From Melampsora larici-populina 98AG31 (taxonomy: Eukaryota; Basidiomycota; Pucciniomycetes; Pucciniales; Melampsoraceae), in contig NW_006768790.1 of assembly GCF_000204055.1 (NCBI RefSeq), forward strand, positions 699,534-763,533: a stretch of 64,000 nt of DNA, written 5' to 3'. Positions 24,301 to 34,883 of this stretch are shown here, piece after piece (the stretch's first letter is position 1; the number at the start of each line of letters is the position of its first letter). Position numbers and translations under genes: made by a program. The notes beneath the pieces were generated by a model that saw nothing but the letters and a program-made list of their open reading frames with translations, was not told the origin of the DNA and ran no database searches.

Positions 24301-25771
24301 CTATCTCATCAAGCACCGATGGTTTGATATCGTGAAATTTGAGGAGAGCCTTCAACGGCCGTAGACCTATGTGGCCCAGACACAAATGCCAGTCGGACAA
24401 GCTGAGATCAGCTTTACTTGCAAAACATGATAACGGAGGGACCGAGTCTACCTTTTCTGGAAGGTAATAAAGATTGCCACGCCTGACACCATTCCCAACT
24501 GGCTTCAAATGTGACAGATTATCAGTTGATCGATGGATTCGACAACCTTCCTTGGTAAAAACAACCGTGAACCCGTCATCACAAAGAGATGAGACGGAAA
24601 GAAGTGGTTCTTGAAGATCAGGTACCAGGAGAGACTTGTGACTGATTGTGCCGGAGATGCCTAGTTCAGCCTTGCCCGAATGGGTGGCATGAATCACGGA
24701 GTTGTCCGCCAGATGAATAGAACGAGTAGTTGGAGTGAGATGAGTGAGAGAAGAGGTATGAGGGGTCATGGTTGATGAACACCCTGAATCAATGTTCCAT
24801 TCTCGGAGGCGAGAGATCAAGGCAACATCTGTTGAAGCGAACTTGACTTGGACTGAATCACGGTCTTCTGAATCGGAGTCACTAAAATCAAGAGATACCA
24901 CAGAGGTTTTACCGGCCTTGGATGTTTGAGGCCGAGATGATCGATGTCGATCCAAAGTCTTGGAACCGGAAGACGTAGACAATGTTTTGCGCTCTTCAAT
25001 GATTTTGTTGAGTGCCCAACAGTGGTCAACATCATGATTTGTACGCTTACAGAAGGAGCAAGACTTAGTGTTCTTAGGACAACGGTCGGTAGGACGATGA
25101 TCAGATGAGGCGGATGGTTGAAAAGTTTTGGTCGAAGAAGGTTGAGTCTTGAATGCTCTTGATACAGAGACATGACCAGAAGAATTACGACGATTTTGTT
25201 CGTTTTTCAACGCTCGAATCACCGAGGCAGAGTCAGTAGTCTTCTGCTGCATAAGCGGAGTGACTACATGTGCCCAGTCATCAGGTAGAGAATTGATGAG
25301 AGAAGTCGTGTAGATATCGTCGGCGGTAAGTGGGTGATCCTGGGTGATCAGGGAAGCAAGCTTCTCAAAGAGGCAATTCATGGATAGAAGATGCGAGTCC
25401 AAGTCGAGATCTGCCATCTTCGAGGTAATGAGAGAGTTGAGAACTAACATTCGACCACCGGAGGTCGAATCCTCATGTGCAAGACGTAATGCTTTCCACG
25501 TGGCAGCTGCGTTGTCACAATGAGGCTTGAGGTATTGATAATTGACATCCTCAACAGCTCGGCTGATGAGAGTACAGACACGTGCATTATTGACATCCCA
25601 ATTCAAAGGTCTGACCTTGGGGTCAACATCATTAAGGACATAGGTGAGTTTGGCGTCTCGAAAATATAGTTCAAGCGCGAACTCCCAGTCGAGATAGTTT
25701 GAGTTTTCGCCGGGCGGTTTCAACGACGTGATTCCGGACAATTTGTTTGATCGATCATCGGAGGTAGCCAT
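21387..25771 (-). pseudogene. Copia B gag-pol polyprotein, one frameshift and a damaged RT motif
   Basis: The start ATG (MATSDDRS) is at 25771. In order: a gag region; a CCHC-type knuckle (CSFCKRTNHDVDHC); a protease with WNIDSGCS; an integrase zinc domain (LCLGHIG, CAICVKSK); an integrase core (HSDV, RTDNGGEY, NGVSERTNR); a Pro/Ser linker; a reverse transcriptase (DIKSAFLN, SLYGLKQSPRLW); and RNase H (DSDWAEDRQDRKSTTGY, LSSTEAEYKA, HVDNEGA). Frame 1 runs to a run of ten A (T on the minus strand) at about 23252-23261; the RT half continues in another frame down to 21387. A one-base homopolymer change, real or a sequencing error, explains it. The RT active site reads VHVDNL where VDD is expected, so catalysis should be lost. 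Confidence 0.88.
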
Positions 25772-26089
25772 TGAGAAAGAGTTGTGACGAGAAGAGGGAG
25801 GATAGACCGAGAACGAGGTAGGAGGATAAACTATGGAGGTGTACAGTATGGGGTAATCCAGTGTTGAGAGCACTAAGACGCAATGTATGGGCGCGGTATG
25901 ATTGTAACTGTATGTGACGATGAAGAGATCAAGATAAAGTTCCAAGGTTGATGACAAAGCAGGATGGAGTTCAAAGTTTGATGACGAGTAATACACTGAT
26001 CTGTTATTAAGTAACCAGGGACCCTTTTCAGAGTGGCGCAAGATGATAGAAGAGAAGATTTAAGTTAAGATTGAATCTAGCAGTTGGTA

Positions 26090-26107
26090 GAGATGGGTCT
26101 CATAACC
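26090..26107 (-). other. Copia B primer-binding site (half-tRNA type)
   Basis: Directly inside the 5' LTR the minus strand reads GGTTATGAGACCCATC. This resembles the complement of the initiator-Met tRNA anticodon arm, the internal tRNA fragment known to prime Drosophila copia. The assignment rests on that resemblance. Confidence 0.6.
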
Positions 26108-26439
26108 TGTTGCGATCAACTGGAGCGCACGAAGAAGAAATGGAAAGGGTAGTTCCAATTTCATAAGAAACAAAACACACACTACAAAGAAAGAGAAAAC
26201 ACGTACCTGGAGTGCACGAAGAAGAAATGGAAAGGGTAAAGAAGAAGAACCCTTCCCTAGTGCAGCTCCAGGACGTATATATACACAAGGTGTTATGTAA
26301 CAAACAAGTGCTAAAAAGATCATGTGATCTGACATGAGAGATAGAAAAGAAAACAATATGAAAGAAGCAAATAGATGGAAAGCACATCTTTGACATATGA
26401 CATGAGGAATACTAGATAGTTTACGTAAGTATTCCAACA
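26108..26439 (-). repeat. Copia B 5' LTR
   Basis: 332 bp with TG...CA ends. It contains a tandem block with the core GCACGAAGAAGAAATGGAAA twice (about 26125 and 26215). It is intact, so it gives the uninterrupted form of the split 3' LTR. The 5-bp duplication CATTG follows at 26440. Confidence 0.93.
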
Positions 26440-26949
26440 CATTGTGGCCTGAGCAATGACTTCCTGTCAGTACTCTGGAATGCCCCTATAAAGGGTAGTT
26501 ATTATAAAACATGACTTTCGAGCTTCCTTGGAAACTTGTCCCATGCTTTACCCATAGGTTTAAGACAGGTTTAATCTTTCTAATCAACTATATCACAATT
26601 ACCAACTCTGAAATCCTTGATAATCAAAGGCAGAAATGGGGAAAATCTAAGAGAGCACTGTATAATCCCATGGGGTGTGGTTCCACAGTAGCACCAAAGT
26701 CATGTTTTCTGAGAGGTCTCCAAGAAACAAATGCATTTGCTTCATTCATCAGGGTCTGAATGTCCATTTTGTCAAGAGATGGGTACTGAGTTGATTGGTT
26801 GCGCTTGCGCTCTTGGGCAAACTGTTTGTTGTGTTAGGCAAGAGATGCTGAATATATTGACCAGAAGTAAGAGCAGCAGTAGTCACAAGAAGGACTTTGA
26901 CAAATTGTCAACACCATGTTGTTAGCAAGGTACTGGGACAAGGAGTCAT

Positions 26950-27880
26950 GTCCACCAATCACAAGTCACTGGCAGGCCAGTGCAACCCACTACTGACCTT
27001 AAAAGTTATGAGAAACTTATGAAATGGATATCAAATGGATATCATACAATTATTGAGAATTTGTTGAGAAGTGGTTGGGATACCACCAAAATTGAGATGA
27101 TGTCATACAACATGAGAGAGCTGTACCAAACTGCTACTGTATTTCCCCACCAATAATATATAGTCTATGAACCTTTATCGTGTAAATTGACTGAGTTATT
27201 GAGGTTTGAAATAAAAACACAGACAAACAATACTATTTTTGTCCTATACCTAAGGATTGATTGTGGAATATAAGGTTTATCAATATACATACACATCAAA
27301 TTTGATATTACTTTCCAACATATTTCTCCACATCTTTTCTACATGTAATTCCTGATGTTGTCTGCAAGTTTGATTTTCTGAAGTTCTTTGCCCTTGAGGC
27401 AAATTGTGAGGGAACATATTGCCAAGATCATTCTTAAATTGATTGATATACATTTGACTGGCCTTTTCCAAAAAAATGCCATATGCTTCCTAGGGTCTCA
27501 GAATCAATGAAAAAAATGGCTGTTTATGTACAATCCAAAATTACATATAGAAATACTGCTCATACAGGGAGGCTGTAGGTGACAAAGATGTGGAGAACCA
27601 TATTGCAGAGAGGAATATCAAATTTGATGTGTATTTATATTCATGAACCTTGAAGATATTCCACAATCAAGTCTTAGGTGTAGTACAAAAATAGTATCTT
27701 GTGTCTGATTTTTTTCAAACCTCAATAACTCAGTAAATTTACATGATGAAGGTTAATAGACTGTATATTGTTGGTGGGGAAATACAGTAGCAGTTTTGTA
27801 CAATTTTATCATGTCATGTGACCTCATCTCAATTTTGGGAGTATCTCAATAACTTGTCAATAGATGGGTGATATTGCACA
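26950..27880. repeat. Family X copies 2 (reversed) and 3 (forward), a broad inverted repeat
   Basis: Positions about 26950-27310 are the reverse complement of about 27585-27874 and of 12660-12980. Markers are GGATATCAAATGGATATCA on the left and AAATTTGATGTGTAT on the right, around an unrelated centre near 27310-27580. No coding sequence; one 63-codon frame (27280-27471) is not credible. Confidence 0.65.
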
Positions 27881-28349
27881 CCGTTAAATCCCCAGAACTT
27901 AACGTACAGGAATTGGCAGATACTGGAGTGACTTTCCACTAGAAAGCTTTTCAGATTGGGCTGTGCATCAGCACACTAATGAAAAGAAGACAAAATCAGA
28001 AAGCTTTGATTTGCACATGAAATAGATGATGAAAGACAGTCAATTGAACAACAAGGAAACACAGGATAACAAAGTCAAAGATGTATCTGGAAAACTGAGC
28101 AAGATTACCAATGCAAAAGGGAAGCAATATTGGAGTCGCAACAGACAAGAGTGGTTTCAATAGAACAGGAACAGTGAAGTAGGCTGTGACATTAAAGATG
28201 AAAGAAACTGGAAGGAAAGTTTAAGCTGGAGTCATTGGGTCCAAAAAACTGGGATGAGAAGAGGGATTTCTACTGGATGAGACGAGTCAAGTGAATCACA
28301 CTGTGAACTGATTATGTAAATTTAATCACACACCAAAGTGGACAACACC

Positions 28350-28452
28350 GTGTCCAGGTAGCATTCGCTTGTTGACAAGCGCGCACGACTTCCCTTTCTG
28401 CCTCAAAGGGAGTCAGTGTGGGCTTGTTGACAAGCAAAGCCTACACGGACAC
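28350..28452. repeat. Nested palindrome, possible cruciform
   Basis: GTGTCC at the left is mirrored by GGACAC at the right. GCTTGTTGACAAGC occurs on both arms and is itself palindromic. CTTCCCTTT / AAAGGGAG close the centre. The arms are about 48 bp with mismatches. Confidence 0.6.
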
Positions 28453-28607
28453 AATGCAAAAAAGGTTGCAGGACCTAGAATCTTAGAATCCTCTTGTGAC
28501 AGAATAAGTGAAAATGAAATGTGAGTTGGTGAGCGCAAGAGCTGACCCCATTTCTGCTTTACAGGCTTGTTAGTGCTATTGAAGACCTGCAAGTAAAGAA
28601 TTCAGGT

Positions 28608-28925
28608 ATCTGAATATGATGGTGATCAGATGTCAATCTTGACAAGAGACTGAAGATGATTGAAAGAATAAAACCAATACCTGAATATGATGATGATCAG
28701 ATTTTAGTCTTGACAAGAGACTGAAGATGTTCAAAAGAACAAAAACAATCTAATGATTGAGAAAACAATTATTAGGTTTGGATTCATTAAAAGAGAACTA
28801 AACTAAAGAGTTAACCAACACCTGAATATGATGATGATCAGATGTCAGTCTTGACAAGAGACTGAAGATGATTGAAATAATAAAAACAATCTAATGATTG
28901 AGAAAACAATTATTAGGTTTGATGA
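28608..28925. repeat. Direct repeats, three copies
   Basis: The motif CTGAATATGATG followed by CTTGACAAGAGACTGAAGAT occurs at about 28609, 28681 and 28821. The last two copies share a longer tail (TCTAATGATTGAGAAAACAA). No coding potential. Confidence 0.75.
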
Positions 28926-29474
28926 AGAAAAAGAACAACATAAAGTAAAGAGAACTGTTGGTCTTATATGATATTCATTGAACATAATAGGAATGATGTC
29001 ATGATGTTAGAAAGAGAAAAACTGTTTACATACCTAATGAGCATTTCACCATACGTGTAATGCTATTAATGAGATGTTGCTACACGACACTCAATTCAAG
29101 TGGGGGAGAAACACATCAGTGTCAGTGCAAATCTCATAGGGATGTTGAGCAGTGTGGCTACACATTTTCATATAAACCTCTCTTGAAAATTATGTGTTTC
29201 TATTATTGATTTGAATGTCATCTTTTACATGAAACATGGTTCCTTTTATTGGAGCAAGGCTACTTATAGTTCCATACTGAAACGTGCCGAGAAGAGAACC
29301 CCTGAATCATTGAACTTGATGCTTAGATATTGAGGCTTTCAAGCAAGAGATCTAGAATCAAAACTCACTGAGAATGAGGTTTTGTCCACTGAAGCGGTGA
29401 CAAGCGCACTATTGCTCAAAAGGAAAGTTTTACAAGGACTCTAAAAATGATGATTTGGCTGATTGAGCTACTTG

Positions 29475-29528
29475 CACTACACCAAATGTAATCTTTACCG
29501 CCAGGTAAAGATTACATTTTGTGTAGTG
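29475..29528. mobile_element. 54-bp palindromic mini-element with CACTA ends
   Basis: Positions 29475-29499 (CACTACACCAAATGTAATCT then TTACC) are the reverse complement of 29504-29528 with a single mismatch and a 4-base loop, GCCA. It begins CACTA, ends TAGTG, and is flanked by TTG on both sides (29472-29474, 29529-29531), fitting the 3-bp duplication of CACTA elements. It would be little more than two terminal repeats joined. Confidence 0.7.
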
Positions 29529-29921
29529 TTGATTGGCTTGTTTTTTTTTTAAATTTGTGAAACTCTCCTACATGACAAAAATCAGAAGCAGACACATCAG
29601 TAACCCATAATCATGAGGTTAAAAAAATAAATCAATTTGACTGATCAACAAATTGCCACCTTTGAAGAGATTGCTTTGAATCTTTTTGCAACAACTCAAT
29701 CTATCCAACACAAGAAATTTAAAAGAGTATAAAAGAAGACTAGTTTCATGTTTTCACAAAGAGTGTGATCATATTATGTAAAATAAATCAGGAGTAGAAG
29801 AGAAGAAAGAAAGGCAAGTTGTTTTGAAAAGATGGTTAGAAAGAAAGGCAAGTTGTTTTGAAAAGATGGTTTGTCAATTTTTCAATGTAATTGAAGCAAG
29901 ATAATCATAAGTACTAAGTAA

Positions 29922-30708
29922 GGGCATGTTTGGTTGCAATTTGTTTTGGCAATTTTTTTGATAATCACAGTCGAATTTCAAAAAAATCTGAATTGAAAGA
30001 AAGACGTTTGTGAGAGATTATGGTCCCAAAAAATAATCTCAATCCCTGTCCCAAAAGTAGCTTTTGAGTCCCTTTGGGATAATCTCCAAAAGGGAGATTA
30101 TCCATCAATAATTTCTGTTTGGGACTTGTCAAAATTTGCCACTTGACCGTCTTTGACGTCATGACTACAAGTTCCAAAGATTTTTGGAACTCGTCAATGT
30201 CAAAAAATCAATTTGATCAAAGTATCCAATTGGATGACTGGCCATTTTTCTCTTTGCCATTTCAGTTTGATCAACACTTCTTTTTTCTCAGGAAAATTTC
30301 ATCTCATCTCAAAAATCACAAACCATGCTTCAAGCTCAAAAAATAAATAAATAACAGAAAGGAAAGAAAGATCAGAAGGAAAAACATGAGCGTGCTCAAG
30401 CAGAAGGTTGAGGACAAGGTCATTGTCATCTTTGTTGGATGAAGGCTAGGTTGATCTTAGATCAATGCTTGAATCAGAGTCCGTATTGGACATCTTGGAA
30501 GGGGCAGATGTGTGTGATGGATGTGAAGGTGCATTGAGGTGATTTTGAATATGGTTTGGGTTTTGTACCAAACGTGATCTTGGCAAAAGGACTCCAGGTT
30601 GAGATTATTTTGAAATTTGAGATTTTTTCACAAAATCTCAATTGCCCCCTAGCAAAGTCACAGACCTCAAATTGAGATTACACTTTGCAATTGCAACCAA
30701 ACGTGCCC
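29922..30708. mobile_element. PIF/Harbinger-like non-autonomous element
   Basis: It begins GGGCATGTTTGGTTGCAA and ends with TTGCAACCAAACGTGCCC, mirrored except one base. TAA flanks both sides (29919-29921, 30709-30711). This end sequence and 3-bp TAA/TTA target are typical of PIF/Harbinger and Tourist-type elements. The 787-bp element has no transposase; two short frames (70 and 75 codons) are not credible. Confidence 0.75.
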
Positions 30709-31399
30709 TAAGGTATTGAATGATGAAAAATAACAACAAATGAAAATTGTGAAGGTCAGAATAAAAACAAATTGGCAAAGTCAAGGTCACATAGGGATAA
30801 AGGGCCAATCTGCGCCAATATATAGAGAATCAATGGGAACTTAGTAAATCCACAAAGAAATTGGAGGAAATGGGCTTTTCAAGCAAGCCCCCCCCCTGGC
30901 GTAAGCTGGGGACATTGCAAGTCCAGCAATCGGGAGGGCAAGGGCAACTGCAAGAAAGAAGAACCAAGCTATAAGAAGTAATATTGGGCCTTACACTTGA
31001 GAATTTCTCACAGCTGTATTTGTTTGCGCCAGGCATCTCTCCACTATTTCCCTTTAACAAACAGTCAGTCAACCACATGATCTGCTGGAGGACCTCCTTA
31101 GATTGCCAAAGCTGACAACATTGCCCTTTTGGGGTAACCAAAATGTCACTGCAACACTTTGACACATAATTTGATCAACACTGTTGAACTCTGAATCTAA
31201 ATTTCTGGAAGCTCATGGTCCAAAGCACCAATTCAAATCTTGTGGGGAAATCATGCATCAAGTTTCTGAGCTCCCCTTTGAAAAGTTCTGGGGATTTAAC
31301 ACCAGGCTACATTGGTGATATCCATTTAATACCCACTTCATAAGTTTCTTGCAACTTTCTAAAAACTTTCTGATGTAGGTAGTTCCCTTGGCCTACCAG

Positions 31400-31987
31400 C
31401 AACACCTGAAGTGCTCCGCTTCAATCTGATTTTTTCTTTTTTTCTTTGTAATGGGGCGCAATCCCGCTACATCTGACACCCTCTCTTGCTCTGCTTACAA
31501 GACACACCTGCCCCGCTTGTGCCCCATCACATATGATCTTTGGTTTTCAGAGTGGAGCGGATTGTTCTATAATTTGATTTCATGCAAACACAAGAATAAG
31601 TATATGCAATGAGCATGGAGAAGCCAAACCATATATGAAAGATACATAAAACAAACATTCAGGAGGAAGTCAGCATAAGCAATCACATTGGACCTCAATC
31701 ATTCATGTGCAATAGAATATTGACCACTATTCAAAGAGGCGTGTGTTGATATTTATCTCTTGACAGCTTTCAGGATCTTTCAGATTGGCTTGCTGGGTCA
31801 TTCATGCCAAACTTGAGAGCACAGCAAGACTTGCAATTGCCCCGCTCAAAATGTGCTCCGCTCTATGAACTCAGAGAAGCTGGTAGCGCAGGCGGAGCAC
31901 TTAGACCCGCTTTTTGCCTGGGACCATAGCACAGGCGGAGCAAGCCGCTCCACTTTTGCTTTTTGTGGAGGGACACTTCAGGTATTG
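31400..31987. mobile_element. Miniature element 1 with 7-bp target duplication
   Basis: The ends CAACACCTGAAGTG and CACTTCAGGTATTG are inverted repeats with one mismatch. The 7-bp CTACCAG lies on both sides (31393-31399, 31988-31994), and family X text reads through when the element is removed. The inside is rich in GCTCCGCT / AGCGGAGC words. 588 bp, no coding sequence. Confidence 0.7.
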
Positions 31988-32223
31988 CTACCAGTGACCA
32001 GTGATTGGGGGCTGTGAGTGTACCTGTCTACATGTATCCCAACTGATGGTGTGTTTGGCTGGTGTACTGTGGTTGGGAGAAAAGGAGGGACTTACTTGTA
32101 AAGTCAAAAAAAAATGGCAAGAAATCTGTTGGGGCTTTTCCCCAAAATCTACTTGTTCTATGGAACTTTTTCTACCATTCTACAAGCCTGTTTGGCTGGT
32201 TTAGCCAGAAATCGTTACACAAA

Positions 32224-32540
32224 CAACGCTGAGACAGCTACGCTACAACACACTACCATGCATTTTGTATGTAGCGTAACTGTATGCAGTTAACACAGAT
32301 CTGACCTTTATGATAGTGTAACTTGTCAAGTTACACTACACTACGAGCTACTGTAGCTGAGTTTTGTGCCTCTACACTACGCTACAGGGCCAAATTTGGT
32401 TAGCTGGAGATTTCTGGGACTCTGCGTAGGGTAGCTGGGATTCATTCATGCTAATTCCTGCTAGCTGTAGCTTTGTGGCATGTTTCTAGCTACGTTATCT
32501 TGCGCTATCAGCTACGGGTAGATTAGCTGTCTCAGTGTTG
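32224..32540. mobile_element. Miniature element 2 with 7-bp target duplication
   Basis: The ends CAACGCTGAGACAGCTA and TAGCTGTCTCAGTGTTG are inverted repeats with one mismatch. ACACAAA flanks both sides (32217-32223, 32541-32547). 317 bp, full of GCTACGCTAC-type words. The end pattern CAAC..CTGA and duplication length match element 1 at 31400. Confidence 0.7.
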
Positions 32541-32862
32541 ACACAAATGCTTTTTCAATCTGCCCCTGTTTCAAGTGGTGGATTGAAAAACATGAAATTT
32601 GGTTATACAATTACCAAGCACTCAACTGAAAAGCTCATTAAAAGATCAAAGTAGAGGGGCAAATTTTGTTTTTGGTCTGAAAAACAGCCTCAAGGCTGTT
32701 TTTTAAAATCAAAGAATTTTTGATTAAATGAAGTTGCCAACCGCCAGTGTTTTTGACAAAAATCAAAAACTGTTTTGCCCAAGAAACGGTTTTTGGCTTC
32801 GGTGGTGTTTTTGACCAAAAACCGTTTTTGGGTTCCAGCCAAATGGGCCCTAACCTTCACTG

Positions 32863-33058
32863 CCGGCATATTTGGCTCCGAGACAAATGTCCGAGGAGTC
32901 CTCGGACGGCGCCCCTGAGGAAAAGGGCACCCAAGGGCTAATTCTGAGGCAAATGTTGGCCCTGGCCGTTGCCTCGGATTGGATCCTCAGATGGGGGTTA
33001 ACTCGGAGTCAGAGTCCGAGGAATCCTCGGATTTTTGGCTCCAAGCCAAATATGCTGG
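32863..33058. repeat. Palindromic miniature element, about 45-bp ends
   Basis: The left end CCGGCATATTTGGCT is mirrored by the right end AGCCAAATATGCTGG. Both arms then carry TCCGAGGA / TCCTCGGA palindromes. A GC-rich island of about 196 bp, non-coding. Just to the left, 32655-32850 holds further short inverted repeats (CAGCCTCAAGGCTG; AAACGGTTTTTGG / CCAAAAACCGTTT). Confidence 0.6.
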
Positions 33059-33863
33059 CTGTGCTTTCCTGGCCCCAAAATGAAAAATGTGTGCTTTGCT
33101 TTTGGCTACGACCCAACACTTTCAGAATCCTGATAGCTTGATTGCTTCTGTTTAAAGTCTATACCAAAACTCAAAATTCAGACTTAAATCAGCCAAACTA
33201 CTCGATTTTTGGCACCAAGCCCTGAATGACAATATCCACACAACCACTGGCACTTTTAAGAAACCGAGAGTACCAGGTTATAGAGACATTGAAGACGCAC
33301 CCTTTTTGTTTTGGGGCTAGGGAAACTTGAAATTGTAAAAAAAAGTTTCATCAGGCAAGTAGATTTTGGGAAAAAGCCCTGCCAGATCGCATGCCATTTT
33401 TTGACTCTAAGTCCCTCCTTTGAGCTGGCCAGTATATTTTGTCAAAGAACTTGGGTGATTGGCAGATGACGCCAGTCGGTCGACGTGCTGATAGGTGGTC
33501 AAGGCTGCAACGGATTGAGTGAAACCGTGTACGGTGCCGCCATAAAATACGTGGAGGATCATATATGTTTCTGGTCGAGCCGTCCTCGGTGAAGAAGTGC
33601 CTCCCGGAAGAGACATCATGACCCGAAGATCGATAAGCCTTGTCAACGCCGCATTTTTTTTTCATTGCGATATGGTGATTCTTTCGCCGGATGGATGGGA
33701 AATTAAGCGCCTAGCCGCTAGAAAATTGCACGAACCTTCAAACTCTTCTCATCTGCTCCATTGCCGTATCCTTATCTCTTTCCATCCGAGAAAGCCTTAA
33801 TATTTATCAACACAACCAAACAGAATCTGGGTATCAACCTCATCACCATTCATTAAGTTCAAG
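33059..33863. other. Intergenic region
   Basis: The 104- and 79-codon minus-strand frames at 33351-33665 show no family resemblance or intron signals and are not called. The last 100 bases may be the promoter of the small frame at 33864. Confidence 0.4.
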
Positions 33864-33971
33864 ATGGTTCATTCGCTGATCATCTTCGAGCTCCTCCTTG
33901 CACTTTCAATGAATCTTGGATCACATATTGTACAATGTTGTTCAACATCATATGCCCAAGAGCAGCCTTAA
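33864..33971 (+). CDS. Possible tiny secreted peptide, 35 residues
   Basis: ATG at 33864, TAA at 33969. The translation begins MVHSLIIFELLLALSMN, a plausible signal peptide, followed by a short tail with two adjacent Cys and a Gln-rich end. An A+T-rich stretch (TTAATATTTATCA) lies about 60 bp upstream. It could be a real small secreted peptide, the first exon of a longer gene, or chance. No family recognised. Confidence 0.25.
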   Translation: MVHSLIIFELLLALSMNLGSHIVQCCSTSYAQEQP

Positions 33972-34444
33972 TTTACATACATATCGTTGATTCGTCTTGT
34001 GATCTTCACGTATAACTTCGGTTCTCGATTCGGATCTGTTTTGATAGAATGAGGATAAGATTAATGAGGTCACCAAGTCAATTCAAATACATCACAAATG
34101 GATCAAACTGTCCGTCATGATTGGATGTTACTTTTTGATGACAACATACAAGTTTGGTAGTTTTTTCCAGAACCTGGCTCGCTCGTCTTGACATTATATC
34201 AAACAAATCTTTCGATACATACCATACAACCGAACAACCGAATACCACTGAAACCCCTTTCTAGTCTTGGAGTCTCATCCTTCTTGGTATCTCGAGTTTG
34301 ATTGAAGCTTGATATTTTGATACTTTACCTCGATTCAGAAAAGGGTTGATGAATCTTTCTTTTGAAGTTCAAATCTATTGACAACCTCGACAACTTTAAC
34401 CGCTTCGGCTCGTAAGCTCGTTTATAGACGAACGAGATAAAACA

Positions 34445-34457
34445 AATATATATACCC
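34445..34457 (+). promoter_or_regulatory. TATA-like box upstream of FAM72
   Basis: AAATATATATACC lies about 430 bp before the start codon and is followed by a long pyrimidine-rich stretch up to the ATG, as often seen in fungal leaders. It implies a long 5' leader. Position and motif only. Confidence 0.35.
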
Positions 34458-34883
34458 TCCATCGTTTGAGGTTCAAGTCTCCTTATTTATATTTGTTCAT
34501 ACCGTTTCATCCGCAATTTTTCATTCCATTTCAGATCTTGATATTTCCCCTCCAGAGTCCAGACATCATCACCCTTTAAACCTTCTCCTCTTTGTATCCG
34601 ACTCTTGGTTCTCGCTCCTGCTCACTTCCTTCCATTTCCCTTTTTTCTCCGCTAAACTTTGGCATCTTTCAACTCTCTTGTATCAAATTTACATCATCAA
34701 TCCCAATCTCCGCACTTGATTCATTTAAACAATTCATTCCTCGATTCTCTCAGTTTGACTCATTAAACTTTGCTAGCTGTCATTCTACGTATTCTCTCTG
34801 CGCCAATCATAACCTACAACTCTTTCTCACCTTACAAACTTCACACTCGTCAATCTTTATAATCAAATCTCAATTTCTCAACC

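Larger units (their letters stand above)
14212..26439 (-). mobile_element. Ty1/copia element B, split by nested copia A
   Basis: Minus-strand LTR retrotransposon. The 5' LTR is 26108-26439 (332 bp). The 3' LTR is in two pieces, 14212-14382 and 20931-21091 (171 + 161 = 332 bp), because copia A inserted into it. The LTRs start TGTTGGAA and end CA, and differ at only two positions seen by eye. The target duplication CATTG is present at 14207-14211 and 26440-26444. Without A the element is about 5.68 kb. Gene order (gag, protease, integrase, RT, RNase H) is that of copia. It sits inside the older family X repeat. Confidence 0.93.
27875..31313. mobile_element. Insertion with inverted ends in family X, class uncertain
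   Basis: The ends carry GTTAAATCCCCAGAACTT (27883-27900) and its reverse complement (31283-31300). Family X text stops at GGTGATAT (27867-27874) and resumes at the same 8 bases (31314-31321), so an 8-bp target duplication is likely. The outermost 8-13 bases do not mirror each other well. No transposase is seen in the 3.4 kb; it holds tandem repeats, a CACTA-like palindrome and a Harbinger-like element. hAT-type and non-autonomous by duplication length, but unproven. Confidence 0.6.

Noticed and set aside
25772..26041. N-terminal extension of copia B gag by about 90 codons
   Set aside because: The extended frame starts at a TTG in 5' leader sequence; the first ATG with gag-like sequence is at 25771.
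33351..33665. 104-codon minus-strand frame
   Set aside because: Starts at a non-ATG-rich context, shows no recognisable domain, and composition is like surrounding non-coding DNA.
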